From Afipia sp. (lineage in GTDB: Bacteria > Pseudomonadota > Alphaproteobacteria > Rhizobiales > Xanthobacteraceae): a stretch of DNA of 64,000 nt. This document shows positions 37,360 to 46,349 of the stretch, piece by piece. Location: contig JANINQ010000005.1 of NCBI GenBank assembly GCA_024508675.1, forward strand, positions 434,001 to 498,000. Direction: 5' to 3'. Below the pieces are notes generated by a model, which worked only from the letters and a program-made list of their open reading frames with translations, was not told the DNA's origin and made no database searches. The position numbers and the translations under genes were made by a program. Position 1 is the stretch's first letter. Every line of letters begins with the position of its first letter.

Positions 37360-38832
37360 ATGAGCCAACGGGCAAAGGACTGGTCAACCCTTCACGACTG
37401 GGGTGTCGTCAGAGAGCGTGACGCGCCCATTTTCACGCAGGTTTATCGCCAGATCCGCTTGGCGATACTCGATCAGCGGCTACAGCCTGGCAGCAAACTT
37501 CCCTCGACACGCGAGCTGGCTCAGCAGCTCGCTGTTTCCCGCTCGGCCGTCGTCACCGCCTACGATCAACTCATCGCAGAAGGTTACATTCAGGGACAAA
37601 AGGGGTCCGGCACATATGTTTCAAGCGACATGCCCGCCACCTCAACCCGGCCGAAACCGAAACTCGAACGAACGCGCAACCCAACCATCCAACAGTTCAA
37701 TCTGAAATCCGTTGCCGACTTTACCGACGTGACAATGCAAGGTAGCGCTCTGCCGTTCAATCTCGGGCGGACCTTGATCGATGCAAGAACGCATGAACAA
37801 TGGCGAAGGATCGCCGCCCGCACCTTCCGGTCACTGAAGCAAAGTCACTTCGGATACTCCGACCCACGAGGATATCTAAAGCTTCGAAACGCCATCTGCG
37901 ATTATCTGAGGGTCGCGCGGTCGGTGCGCTGCGAACCGGACCAGATCGTCGTCACCGCCGGCACCCAGCACGCCATCGATCTCATCGCCCGGCTTCTCCC
38001 GGATGCGAACACGGATGTTTGGGTGGAGGACCCCGGTTACCTGCCGACACGGCAATCCCTTGCAGCCCATGGCGCGCGCGTCCATCCCATCCCCGTCGAT
38101 AAACACGGTCTCATCGTCAAGGCTGGAATCAAAACGGCGCCAAAGGCACGTGCCGTATTCGTCACGCCGTCCCATCAATTTCCAACCGGTGTCGTGCTGT
38201 CGATGGCTCGCCGCCTTGAACTGATAGCCTGGGCACGCGACGCGAAGGCATGGATTGTCGAGGACGACTATGCGAGCGAGTTTCGCTATGGCGGGCATCC
38301 TCTGGCTTCAATGCAGGGGCTCGACGATAATGATCGCGTGATTTACATCGGCACGCTCAACAAGGCCCTGTTTCCGGGACTTCGGCTTGGCTATGCAGTA
38401 ATTCCAACAGGAATGCTACAGGCGCTTGTTACGGCCCGCTATCTATCGGACCGGCAACCGTCGACGATCACGCAATCGATCGTGGCCGACTTCATGGAAG
38501 AAGGCTATTTTGCCGCGCATATCCGCAGGATGCGGCTGACATATCGCACACAGCGCGACGCGCTGGTATCTGCCTTGCAAAACTCACTGCATGACAAGCT
38601 CGTGGTCGATCCGCCCGATCAGGGAATGCATCTTATCGCTTATCTCAAATACAGGCTTTCCGACATCAACATTGAACGCGCGGCCCATGAGCATGGCGTG
38701 GTCGTACGCGCGATGAGCCGAATGTATATGGACGCCCCGGCAAAATCGGCGCTGATGCTCGGATTCAGCGGCTATCCGGAACGATCGATCGCACCGGCCG
38801 TCGCCCGACTGGCAAAAGCGATCCGTAACTGA
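37360..38832 (+). CDS. MocR family (PdxR-like) transcriptional regulator
   Basis: A 490-residue GntR-aminotransferase fusion. N-terminal winged helix: PIFTQVYRQIRLAILDQRLQ, LPSTRELAQQLAVSRSAVVT. The C-terminal fold-type-I aminotransferase domain keeps the PLP lysine in GTLNKALFPGLRLGYAV and the Asp of EDDYASEFRY. Such proteins use PLP as a sensor to control B6 metabolism, GABA or taurine use. ATG at 37360 is preferred over the in-frame TTG at 37348. The divergent PNPOx-like gene and the shared AAAGTGG boxes favour a PdxR-type role. Confidence 0.93.
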   Translation: MSQRAKDWSTLHDWGVVRERDAPIFTQVYRQIRLAILDQRLQPGSKLPSTRELAQQLAVSRSAVVTAYDQLIAEGYIQGQKGSGTYVSSDMPATSTRPKPKLERTRNPTIQQFNLKSVADFTDVTMQGSALPFNLGRTLIDARTHEQWRRIAARTFRSLKQSHFGYSDPRGYLKLRNAICDYLRVARSVRCEPDQIVVTAGTQHAIDLIARLLPDANTDVWVEDPGYLPTRQSLAAHGARVHPIPVDKHGLIVKAGIKTAPKARAVFVTPSHQFPTGVVLSMARRLELIAWARDAKAWIVEDDYASEFRYGGHPLASMQGLDDNDRVIYIGTLNKALFPGLRLGYAVIPTGMLQALVTARYLSDRQPSTITQSIVADFMEEGYFAAHIRRMRLTYRTQRDALVSALQNSLHDKLVVDPPDQGMHLIAYLKYRLSDINIERAAHEHGVVVRAMSRMYMDAPAKSALMLGFSGYPERSIAPAVARLAKAIRN

Positions 38833-38849
38833 TCCGCATAAGCGAGCAG

Positions 38850-39170
38850 CTACGATCCCTCGACGCAAACCTCGACGCGACCATCAACCAGACGTGTCGG
38901 GAACGTACGAAGATCGACATCGACCGGCTCGCACAGTGCCTTGCCGGTCCTGATATTGAAGCATCCACCATGCAGCGCGCACTCGACGCTGTCACCGTCC
39001 AGAAATCCGTCCGTCAGCAGCGCGAAGCCATGCGTACAAACATTGTCGGTCGCGAAATACTCCCCATCGACATTGTAAACTGCGATGTGCATTTCTCCGA
39101 TTTCAATCGGAAGCATTGTCCCGGCCTGAATTTCATTCAGCGCGCAAACGGAATGCCAAACTTCGCTCAT
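38850..39170 (-). CDS. Rieske-type [2Fe-2S] ferredoxin
   Basis: A 106-residue ferredoxin of the BphA3/NirD size class. The cluster ligands are in CTHGFALL (Cys, His) and CALHGGCF (Cys, His), with 18 residues between them as in dioxygenase ferredoxins. VDGEYFATDNVCTHGFALLT is family-typical. Such ferredoxins pass electrons from a reductase to a ring-hydroxylating oxygenase, but no oxygenase alpha subunit or reductase is in this cluster. It is the last gene of the minus-strand group with the amidohydrolases. Confidence 0.9.
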   Translation of the reverse strand: MSEVWHSVCALNEIQAGTMLPIEIGEMHIAVYNVDGEYFATDNVCTHGFALLTDGFLDGDSVECALHGGCFNIRTGKALCEPVDVDLRTFPTRLVDGRVEVCVEGS

Positions 39171-39203
39171 ATCTGTTCCTGTCTTATACCGCAGAGATGC
39201 GAC

Positions 39204-39617
39204 CTACACTTCAACAAAGACCGTCGCTTCTTCGACCACGACAGGGAATGTCTCGGCAGTCAGATGGCCTTCGACCCGTTCGCAGCTATTTTCGACGCTG
39301 GTTTTATATTGCCGGGTAAACAACCGTTGCGGATCGCAGTATGATTTTCCCGTCCGCAGATCGAATTCCCATCCATGCCATGGGCAGCGCAGGATCTCAT
39401 CGGGCCGCGACAGCTTGTAGCAGCCCGGGCCGCTGGATTCCGGCAGACCTGTAACGATCCCACGGCTCAGATTCGCGCCCTCGTGCGGACAACGATTCAG
39501 CAAAGCGTAGAAATCGCCTTTCACGTTGAACACGACGATCTCCCGGCCGCGAACATTCACAACCTTGCGATGCCCCGGAGGAATCTCCCTCACCAGTCCG
39601 ACTTTTTCCTTCGCCAT
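39204..39617 (-). CDS. Rieske (2Fe-2S) protein with long inter-motif loop
   Basis: A 137-residue Rieske domain protein. Ligands are CPHEGANL and CPWHGWEFD, but about 31 residues lie between the two pairs, roughly twice the usual spacing, because of an inserted loop containing GLPESSGPGCYKLSRPDEIL. The CPWHGWEFDLRTG form resembles the N-terminal domain of oxygenase alpha subunits, yet the catalytic domain is missing and the length is complete, so it is a stand-alone electron carrier or regulatory partner. I recall similar proteins beside amidohydrolases in Bradyrhizobium. ATG at 39617, 2 bp after the amidohydrolase stop. Confidence 0.85.
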   Translation of the reverse strand: MAKEKVGLVREIPPGHRKVVNVRGREIVVFNVKGDFYALLNRCPHEGANLSRGIVTGLPESSGPGCYKLSRPDEILRCPWHGWEFDLRTGKSYCDPQRLFTRQYKTSVENSCERVEGHLTAETFPVVVEEATVFVEV

Positions 39618-39619
39618 GA

Positions 39620-40726
39620 TCAGAACCTGTGAAACTGTTCCGCGTTGGTACGGCAAATCTGCCGCCGCTCGGCCGGCGTCATTTTCATATTGAACGCGTA
39701 TGACGGATCGTCCTGATCCCAGTGGGGATAATCGCTGGAGAACAACAGCCGATCCCAACCGACCCAATCGAACGTACGCCGGAGCAGTTCGGGTTGCGGA
39801 GGCTCTTCCATTGGCTGGGTCGTGTACCAGAAATTCCGCTTGATATACTCGGAAGGTGGCCGGGTGAGATGCGGGACCTCACGCCCAAGTTTCTCCCAAA
39901 GGCGATCCAGCCGCCATGCAAAGCTCGGCACCCACGCAAAACCGATTTCCACCAAGACAACCTTGAGCCTGGGGAATCTTTCAAGCACGCCTTCGAAAAC
40001 CAAACTGCTCATGACGGCAGGACCACCCATCGTCGTGGCATAATGCTCTTCCATATAGAACGAAGGCCAGCCTCCACCCGTAGATGCATGGCCGCCAACG
40101 CCATATGAATGAATTCCAAGCGGCAGGTCGAAAGCCTGCGCGGCTTCGTAGATTGGCCAGTATCGCTCACGGCCAAGCGGTTCGCTGCTGCGCGGCGCCA
40201 GCATGATCTGAACGAACCGGCCGTCGCGCGCGCACCGCTCGATTTCCTTGACAGCAGCGGCTGCATCGTCCTGTGCCACCACGAGTGTCGCGCGAAGTCT
40301 TTGGTCGCGTTCGCACCACTCGGCGATCTGCCAATCGTTATGCGCCGACGCCATAGCACGCGCGTAACCCAGATTCCGCTCGCTCCCGACATTTCCGAAC
40401 AACGGGATCAGAACGCCGTGAACAATGTTGAACGGGTCCAGGTGCTGCTGCTGCATGAACTCGAGATCTGACCCCGGAGGCCCGCCACCCGGCGGCCAGG
40501 CGTCGCGGCGGCAGATCAGCGGCGCCGAGCGCGGATACTGGGTCGTATTGATGAACGGCTGCCTGAGGTGAATTCCGAATTCCTCTGTATGCTCCTGCCA
40601 ACGCTTGGGCAAATAAGGATGCAGGCTTTTTGCATTCTTCGGCAGTGGATGAATATCGCAATCGATGATCCCGGCATCGCTTTTCGCACTGACCGCTGTT
40701 TTTTGCGTGCTTTCAATGATGCTCAT
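39620..40726 (-). CDS. Amidohydrolase, ACMSD-type TIM barrel (first)
   Basis: A 368-residue metal-dependent hydrolase or decarboxylase of the Amidohydrolase_2 family. The N-terminal metal motif is IIDCDIHPLP (Asp-x-His). QIAEWCERDQRLRATLVVAQ, GIHSYGVGGHASTGGGWPSF, and LFSSDYPHWDQDDP with the metal-binding Asp close the barrel. Relatives include aminocarboxymuconate-semialdehyde, orsellinate/resorcylate and 5-carboxyvanillate decarboxylases, so an aromatic acid or lactone is a likely substrate. It overlaps the second amidohydrolase gene by 14 nt; the two may form a heteromer. Confidence 0.85.
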   Translation of the reverse strand: MSIIESTQKTAVSAKSDAGIIDCDIHPLPKNAKSLHPYLPKRWQEHTEEFGIHLRQPFINTTQYPRSAPLICRRDAWPPGGGPPGSDLEFMQQQHLDPFNIVHGVLIPLFGNVGSERNLGYARAMASAHNDWQIAEWCERDQRLRATLVVAQDDAAAAVKEIERCARDGRFVQIMLAPRSSEPLGRERYWPIYEAAQAFDLPLGIHSYGVGGHASTGGGWPSFYMEEHYATTMGGPAVMSSLVFEGVLERFPRLKVVLVEIGFAWVPSFAWRLDRLWEKLGREVPHLTRPPSEYIKRNFWYTTQPMEEPPQPELLRRTFDWVGWDRLLFSSDYPHWDQDDPSYAFNMKMTPAERRQICRTNAEQFHRF

Positions 40727-41780
40727 TTCGGGCCTCCCGCAGGCGCGTATAAGTATTCAGCGGATTCTCTGTCCGCAGCCTGGTCATCAAATCCTCATCA
40801 AAACCAGCCGGCGCGAAATCCGCGCCTTCAAAATTCCAGTGAGGATAATCCGTCGAGAACAGCATCATGTCAGCGCCTATCTGATCGATCATCTCGCGAA
40901 CGATTTGAGGATCGTTCGGCCCATCGAACGGCTGCATCGTAAGCCGCACCCGCTCCTTGACGGTTTCGCTTGGTGCGCGTTTCAGCCAAGGTACTTCCAT
41001 GCGCAACCCGCGCCAAAGCTTATCGATGCGCCAGAGAAATGAAGGAAGCCAGGTGACACCCGATTCGAGGAGGACGACATTCAGCTTCGGGAATTTCTCG
41101 AACACGCCCTCCGCAATCAGGCTGAGAAGCTGGGTCTGGAATCCCACGCTTTGTGCGGCCTGATCTTCAATATGATAGGACGGCCATCCATTGGTCCAGG
41201 GCGCCGAACGATAGATCGTGCCTGAGTGAATACCAATCGGAAGGCCGTGCTTCTCCGCCGCAGCGTAGATGGGCCACATCTGCCGCTTGCCGAGCGGCAT
41301 CTCGCCCAGCGCCATCATCAGCACCTGAACGAAGCGCCGATCGGGCGCGCGGCGCTCAATTTCCTCAGCGGCGAGTTCCGGCGACTGCCAGGGAATTACA
41401 ATCGAGGCACGAAAGCGATCATCCTTGCTGAGCCACTCTTCTGCCAGCCAGTCATTGGTCGCGCGGCAAAGCGCTGCCGCGAGATCCTGATTGTAGACCG
41501 CCTGACTGCCATAAAGACAGTTGCAGATCGCGATGTCCGAGCCCAACTCGTCCAGAGCCTTTCGCCGCACCTGATCAACGCCGATTTCGCCACGCCAGTC
41601 CGGCCTGACAGCCGGTGGAAGATTGGACAGATCGCTCGTCAGTTCCAGACGATCGATCCCCCGCGTGGTCACCTGTTCACGCCAATAGTCGTCCAGAAAC
41701 GGCAGCAACTTTTGCGTGGTCGGCAAAGTTACATGGAGATCGCAATCGACCTTCGGCGTCGGATTGAATCGTTGCAGCAC
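40713..41780 (-). CDS. Amidohydrolase, ACMSD-type TIM barrel (second)
   Basis: A 355-residue paralogue of the next gene. It carries KVDCDLHVTLP (Asp-x-His metal motif), DWLAEEWLSKDDRFRASIVI, GIHSGTIYRSAPWTNGWPSY, and MLFSTDYPHWNFEGAD with the catalytic Asp. The start is taken as GTG 41780, 8 nt after GGGAG; the open frame runs on to 41984, but into the Bug-protein gene. Both paralogues keep the metal residues, so both may be active. It lies 37 bp after the binding protein gene and heads the enzyme part of the operon. Confidence 0.83.
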   Translation of the reverse strand: MLQRFNPTPKVDCDLHVTLPTTQKLLPFLDDYWREQVTTRGIDRLELTSDLSNLPPAVRPDWRGEIGVDQVRRKALDELGSDIAICNCLYGSQAVYNQDLAAALCRATNDWLAEEWLSKDDRFRASIVIPWQSPELAAEEIERRAPDRRFVQVLMMALGEMPLGKRQMWPIYAAAEKHGLPIGIHSGTIYRSAPWTNGWPSYHIEDQAAQSVGFQTQLLSLIAEGVFEKFPKLNVVLLESGVTWLPSFLWRIDKLWRGLRMEVPWLKRAPSETVKERVRLTMQPFDGPNDPQIVREMIDQIGADMMLFSTDYPHWNFEGADFAPAGFDEDLMTRLRTENPLNTYTRLREARNEHH

Positions 41781-41817
41781 CGGAATTGCTCCCCTCTTGC
41801 TGGCTTGCGGAACGCGG

Positions 41818-42789
41818 CTATTCCGCACTGATCCCGGCGGCACGGATCGTTTTGCCCCACTTGTCGGTTTCTTTCCGAATGAAAGCGGCAAACTCTTCAG
41901 GGCTTGAGCCGACCGGTTCAGCAGCCTGCTTGGCAAATGCCTGCTGGATATCCGGAGACTTGATCGCCTGCACGATCGACGCATTCAGCTTCGCGATAAC
42001 GGCGGGCGGCGTGCCTGCAGGCGCAACAATGCCGGTCCAGCCAGTCGCCTCGTAATCCGGCAGGCCGCTCTCGGCCAGAGTCGGAATGTTCGGAACCATT
42101 GGCGACCGCTTCTTTCCGGTGACTGCCAGCCCGCGGAGCTTACCGCCTTCGACCAGCGGCATCGTAGTGATCATCGAGTCGAACATGAGCTGGACGTGCC
42201 CGCCCATCAGATCGTTCAGTGCCGGCGCACTGCCCTTGTACGGAATGTGGGGTGCATTGATGTCAGCCTGCTTCACAAACAACTCACCCGAAAGATGCAT
42301 CGAAGTGCCGTTGCCGCCTGAGGCCCGATTGAGCTTGCCGGGATTCTTCTTTGCGTACTCGATCAGCTCTTTCACGGAATGAATCGGAAGATCATTATTG
42401 ACCACCAGCATCAGAGGATACTGCACGACAAGCGAAATCGGGGCGAAGTCGTTGATCGGATCGAACGGCAGCTTCTTGAACAGCGTCTGATTGATCGCGT
42501 GAGTGCCGGTCGTCGCAAACAGCAGCGTGTATCCATCAGGTGCGCTTCTCGCGACAACTTCGGCGCCGAGATTGTTCCCCGCGCCCGGCCGAGGCTCGAC
42601 GATGACCGGCTGCCCGAGCGAAGCCTGCATCTTGTCCGCAAGAAGTTGTGCCGTGATGTGGGTCGGCCCGCCCGGCGCGGCCGGAACTACGATCTTCACC
42701 GGACGCACCGGGAAATCCTGCGCAGCTGCCGGCGCCGCTGCAAGAGCCATTGCCACACCTAGAATGCCAAAAAACTGAACCCGTCGCAT
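41818..42789 (-). CDS. Bug/TctC family tripartite transporter binding protein
   Basis: A 323-residue periplasmic binding protein. Signal peptide MRRVQFFGILGVAMALAAA, cut near AAA-QDF. The mature start PVRPVKIVVPAAPGGPTHIT is the Bug signature, and GYTLLFATTGTHAINQTLFK and the NAPHIPYKGSAPALNDLMGG stretch are typical. Bug proteins bind carboxylates or aromatic acids, often without dedicated TctAB permease genes, and none is here. As first gene of the operon it probably captures the aromatic acid processed by the amidohydrolases, or senses it. Confidence 0.92.
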   Translation of the reverse strand: MRRVQFFGILGVAMALAAAPAAAQDFPVRPVKIVVPAAPGGPTHITAQLLADKMQASLGQPVIVEPRPGAGNNLGAEVVARSAPDGYTLLFATTGTHAINQTLFKKLPFDPINDFAPISLVVQYPLMLVVNNDLPIHSVKELIEYAKKNPGKLNRASGGNGTSMHLSGELFVKQADINAPHIPYKGSAPALNDLMGGHVQLMFDSMITTMPLVEGGKLRGLAVTGKKRSPMVPNIPTLAESGLPDYEATGWTGIVAPAGTPPAVIAKLNASIVQAIKSPDIQQAFAKQAAEPVGSSPEEFAAFIRKETDKWGKTIRAAGISAE

Positions 42790-42802
42790 GAAGTTTCCTC
42801 TT

Positions 42803-42842
42803 GTTCGACTATCGAACTTATTGTATATTATCGAACACGATA
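42803..42842. promoter_or_regulatory. IclR-type operator region
   Basis: GTTCGA-CTA-TCGAAC is a perfect palindrome at 42803-42817; TATCG and CGATA form a second, weaker one at 42829-42842. They lie between the Bug gene and the divergent IclR gene. IclR members such as PcaU bind sites beginning GTTCGA (from memory). Control of both directions is inferred. Confidence 0.65.
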
Positions 42843-42867
42843 ACACAGGCCTTTGGGATCGCAACCC

Positions 42868-43665
42868 ATGCTCGCGCTCGATGAACAATGGACAGATGCG
42901 ACACGATGGCCTCCGGGCAGCGACCAGTTCGTTGAATCCTTCGCCAAGGGGTTGCTGGTAATCGCGGCGTTCAGTCAGGAGCGAGGCCTGACGCTGACCG
43001 GCGTCGCCCAGCGAACGAATTTGCCTCGCGCCGGCGTCCGGCGCCTGCTTCACACGCTGGTGGCACTAGGAATGGCGCGCCAGAACAGCGATGTCTTCTC
43101 GCTATCTCCGCGCGTTCTTCAGTTGGGATTTTCCTATCTCTCTTCGCTCTCGTTGCGCGAAGTCGCGCAGCCGATCATCGAAACGCTGTCTCGCGAAGCA
43201 GACGAAGTGGTCGCCATCTCCGTGCTCGACGGCCCCAATGTGATCTACATCACACGAGCGGAGGTCACGAGCGTGCTGCGGCGCAGCCTGACCATCGGGA
43301 GCCGTATCCCGGCGTTCTGCACATCCATGGGCCGCGTGCTGCTGGCAGGTCTTCCCCCGGAAGACTGCAAGACTGCCTTGATGAATTCAGACCGCCGCGC
43401 CTGGACGCGCCAGACGGTTACCGACGTCAGAAAACTGGAAAAGGAAATTGCCAAAGTCCGCGAACAGGGATGGAGCATCGTCACGGACGAGCTCGAGGTC
43501 GGCGCTTTCGGCATTGCTGCGCCGATCCGCGGCGAAGGCGGCAAGACTGTTGCGGCTATCAACCTGTCAACGAACCTCGCGCGGCATTCGCCTGCGGCAC
43601 TGGTGAAGAAGTTCCTGCCCCGGCTGATCAAGGCGGCAGACGAAATCAGCAACCATATGATCTGA
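42868..43665 (+). CDS. IclR family regulator of the amidohydrolase cluster
   Basis: A 265-residue regulator: N-terminal winged helix (LVIAAFSQERGLTLTGVAQR, LPRAGVRRLLHTLVALGM) and C-terminal IclR ligand domain (VVAISVLDGPNVIYITRAEV, GSRIPAFCTSMGRVLLAGLP, GEGGKTVAAINLSTNL). The FAKGLLVIAAF start resembles the PcaR/PobR branch that controls aromatic-acid catabolism. It is divergent from the Bug-amidohydrolase-Rieske operon. ATG at 42868 is chosen over an upstream TTG; neither has a strong ribosome site. Confidence 0.9.
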   Translation: MLALDEQWTDATRWPPGSDQFVESFAKGLLVIAAFSQERGLTLTGVAQRTNLPRAGVRRLLHTLVALGMARQNSDVFSLSPRVLQLGFSYLSSLSLREVAQPIIETLSREADEVVAISVLDGPNVIYITRAEVTSVLRRSLTIGSRIPAFCTSMGRVLLAGLPPEDCKTALMNSDRRAWTRQTVTDVRKLEKEIAKVREQGWSIVTDELEVGAFGIAAPIRGEGGKTVAAINLSTNLARHSPAALVKKFLPRLIKAADEISNHMI

Positions 43666-43802
43666 GCTTTACGGCTAGCTCAAAGCCCTGCTCGCGCAAA
43701 CACAAGGGCTTGCAGTCGCCCTCCTTTAAACTGCTGAAAGACGACACCTCCTCCTGCTAAAACTGCTATAGATTATCGAGTATCTCAAACTCACGATTGT
43801 TT

Positions 43803-45659
43803 ATGGATAAAATCGATATTGTAGCGCCGCCCGCTCCGGCCGTTCCGCCTTCCGATTTATTGCGTTTCTACCGATACTTCCTGTCCGAGCATAAGCGGAT
43901 TTTTGCGTGGCTATTCGTATGCGGCTTCGGAGTTGCCTGTGCGGATGCGCTGGTGTCCGTCTTTGTCGGCAAGGTCGTTGCATTTGTCGGCCAGACTGAC
44001 CGCTGGAAGGCGTGGCAGGAATACTGGCCCACCCTGCTCGTGTTGTTGCTCACGATTGGAATTGTTCGTCCTGTGTTGATCTACGTGGATCTGCACCTGC
44101 GAAACAGCTTCCTCGTGCCCGGCGTCACCTCACGGATTCGCTGGATCAGTCACTGGCATGTGGTGCAACAGAGCTGGCAGTTCTTTCAGAACGACTTCCC
44201 CGGACGGCTCGCTCATCGGGTGATGCATACGGCAGGCGCGCTGCGGGAAACCGCTGAAGCCGCCATCCGCGCGGTCTGGTATCTGACGATGTATGGCGGC
44301 GTAAGCCTCTTTCTGCTCGCACAGGCAGACTGGCGGCTGACCCTTCCCATTCTCGGCTGGTTTGGCGGTTACGTGCTTTTGCTGCGCTACTACGTGCCGC
44401 GGCTGCGCGAACGGGCGGATGGAAGCTCGCAGGCCTACTCGGATCTGATGGCAAGGATCGTCGATTGCTACAGCAATATTCTGACGGTCAAACTCTTCTC
44501 CTATGCCGCGACTGATAACGATCACGTTCGCAACAGCCTGCTCTCGCATAACGAAGCCCAGTTGCGTCATATGCAGATGATCACCGGCTTCATGACCAGC
44601 CTGACGGTTCTGAACACACTGCTTCTCGTCGGGACAGGAGCGATTGGCGTGGCTCTATGGTTGAATGGGCATGTGGAAGCCGAGGCAGTCGCAATGGCGC
44701 TGCCGCTAGTCTGGCAAGCGGCCAGCACCGGCGGATGGGTTGCCTGGGAAGTCTCTGGCATTTTCCAGAACTTCGCCGACGTGCGCCAGGGCATGGAATC
44801 GATTGCGGCGCCAAACACCATGACCGACGATCCGGACGCGAAGGCGCTTCGCGTGTCGGCTGGCGCGATCGAGTTCAAGGACATCGGATTCAGCTATTCC
44901 CCCGATGTGAAACTGTTTGACCGCTTCAATCTGTCCATCAGGCCCGGAGAACGCATAGGCCTTGTGGGACGGTCAGGCGCGGGTAAATCCACCCTCGTCA
45001 GCCTTCTGCTGCGGCTTTATGACATTCAGGACGGCACCATCCAGATCGATGGACAGAACATTCGCCGCGTGACCATGGATGGAGTGCGGTCCAGCATCGG
45101 CGTGGTCACCCAGGACACAGCCTTGTTGCATCGGTCCGTGCGAGAGAACGTGTTGTGCGGGAAACCGGACGCGACCGATCAGGAGTTGCACGGTGCATTG
45201 CAACAAGCCCGCGTAATCCCGTTCATCGACGCGTTGCAAGACGATGACGGCAGAACGGGACTTGACGCCAGCGCAGGTGAACGGGGCGCGAAACTCTCGG
45301 GTGGCCAAAGGCAGCGCATCGTCCTCGCCCGCACGCTTCTGAAAAACGCTCCGATCCTTGTCCTTGACGAAGCAACGGCCGCACTGGACTCCGAAGCCGA
45401 GGCCGCCATACAAGAACAGCTCGAAGCACTGATGCACGGGAAAACCGTAATTACCATTGCTCATCGTCTTTCAACGCTGGCGCGCATGGATAGAATTATC
45501 GTTCTGGACCAGGGCCGTATTATCGAGGAAGGATCGCACGATAAGCTGTTGGCGGACGGTGGACTTTACGCATCGCTCTGGCAGCACCAGACCGGCAACC
45601 GGCTGCCGGGCGGAGATCACTCTTCTTTCAAGTTACCAATTGCCCCAGACATCACTTAG
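43803..45659 (+). CDS. Lasso-peptide locus ABC exporter
   Basis: A 618-residue fused exporter: membrane domain (residues ~20-325) and ATPase domain (~350-600). Walker A GRSGAGKST near 389-397, signature LSGGQRQRIVLARTLL, Walker B ILVLDEATAALDSEAE and switch TIAHRL. There is no N-terminal C39 peptidase domain, as expected for lasso-peptide exporters where the leader is removed by the B protein. It lies 19 bp upstream of the RRE gene, so it is the D component of the locus, giving export and probably self-immunity. ATG 43803 is preferred over TTG 43797; both lack a strong ribosome site. Confidence 0.85.
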   Translation: MDKIDIVAPPAPAVPPSDLLRFYRYFLSEHKRIFAWLFVCGFGVACADALVSVFVGKVVAFVGQTDRWKAWQEYWPTLLVLLLTIGIVRPVLIYVDLHLRNSFLVPGVTSRIRWISHWHVVQQSWQFFQNDFPGRLAHRVMHTAGALRETAEAAIRAVWYLTMYGGVSLFLLAQADWRLTLPILGWFGGYVLLLRYYVPRLRERADGSSQAYSDLMARIVDCYSNILTVKLFSYAATDNDHVRNSLLSHNEAQLRHMQMITGFMTSLTVLNTLLLVGTGAIGVALWLNGHVEAEAVAMALPLVWQAASTGGWVAWEVSGIFQNFADVRQGMESIAAPNTMTDDPDAKALRVSAGAIEFKDIGFSYSPDVKLFDRFNLSIRPGERIGLVGRSGAGKSTLVSLLLRLYDIQDGTIQIDGQNIRRVTMDGVRSSIGVVTQDTALLHRSVRENVLCGKPDATDQELHGALQQARVIPFIDALQDDDGRTGLDASAGERGAKLSGGQRQRIVLARTLLKNAPILVLDEATAALDSEAEAAIQEQLEALMHGKTVITIAHRLSTLARMDRIIVLDQGRIIEEGSHDKLLADGGLYASLWQHQTGNRLPGGDHSSFKLPIAPDIT

Positions 45660-45678
45660 CAGCTCATCGGATTTCAGC

Positions 45679-45951
45679 ATGAAGATTCAACTGGCACCCG
45701 GCACGACATTGACCAGCATCGAGGGCAAGGACGTCCTTTTCTCGGTGAAGACGGGTGATTCCTACGGCCTGAATGAAACGGCTGCGCGCATGGTGCGGCT
45801 CGGCATTGAATCCGGCCTTGAGAAGGCAGCCAATCAAATGGCTGAGGAATACAGCGTTGAACCGAGCGAAATTCGCGCGGATATCGACGATCTTGTGAAA
45901 GACCTGCTTCAGCTCAAGCTGGTTCAGACGCTTTCCGACCAGGGTGCATAG
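45679..45951 (+). CDS. Lasso peptide RRE protein B1 (PqqD-like)
   Basis: A 90-residue PqqD-family protein, a stand-alone RiPP recognition element. Seen: KIQLAPGTTLTSIEGKDVLF, SYGLNETAARMVRLGIE, and the C-terminal helix region DIDDLVKDLLQLKLVQ. In split lasso systems this B1 protein binds the precursor leader at its YxxP motif and presents it to the protease. The start at 45679 gives the canonical size; the reading frame extends upstream into the exporter gene. The stop overlaps the end of the convergent protease gene by 28 nt. Confidence 0.85.
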   Translation: MKIQLAPGTTLTSIEGKDVLFSVKTGDSYGLNETAARMVRLGIESGLEKAANQMAEEYSVEPSEIRADIDDLVKDLLQLKLVQTLSDQGA

Positions 45952-46301
45952 GACGCGACTTCGGTGAAATCTTCCATTCCCGGCGTCTTCACGAAAGTCT
46001 CCTGATTGCAGGTCACCCAGGCGTGGCCGGAAAGAGGCGACAATCGCATCCCGATTTTCAGAACTGCAGGATAACCATGGAGGTTGAGCGCAAACCAGGT
46101 CGCCATAGCTTGATCGAGACACTCGATACGCAGCGGCAGCAGATGAATTCCGCGTATCGCGCTATCGGCAAGTTCATTGATCGGTCGAGCGACAGTCTTT
46201 TTGGGAAACCTGCGCCCCAGCCATGTGAGAAATTTTGCAGTACGATCGATCCCAAAGATCTTTGTCGAGAAATATGAAAAATAAAGCACCAAAGTATTCA
46301 T
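45924..46301 (-). CDS. Lasso peptide leader protease B2
   Basis: A 125-residue transglutaminase-like cysteine protease (Transglut_core3, lasso B2 type) that removes the leader peptide. ECLDQAMATWFALNLHGYPA gives the catalytic Cys61 and GHAWV the His93; GRRFPKKTVARP precedes. The third catalytic residue, an Asp usually about 12 residues after the His, appears as Lys here, so the triad may be completed differently (Glu110 or Asp111 are near). ATG 46301 gives the normal N-terminal helix; ATG 46337 is possible. It is on the opposite strand from B1 and the cyclase, which is unusual. Confidence 0.8.
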   Translation of the reverse strand: MNTLVLYFSYFSTKIFGIDRTAKFLTWLGRRFPKKTVARPINELADSAIRGIHLLPLRIECLDQAMATWFALNLHGYPAVLKIGMRLSPLSGHAWVTCNQETFVKTPGMEDFTEVASYAPWSESV

Positions 46302-46349
46302 GCTACCGTCTTCTGGCTGCAGTCCGAACCTGATCATAATCGAGAAAAA

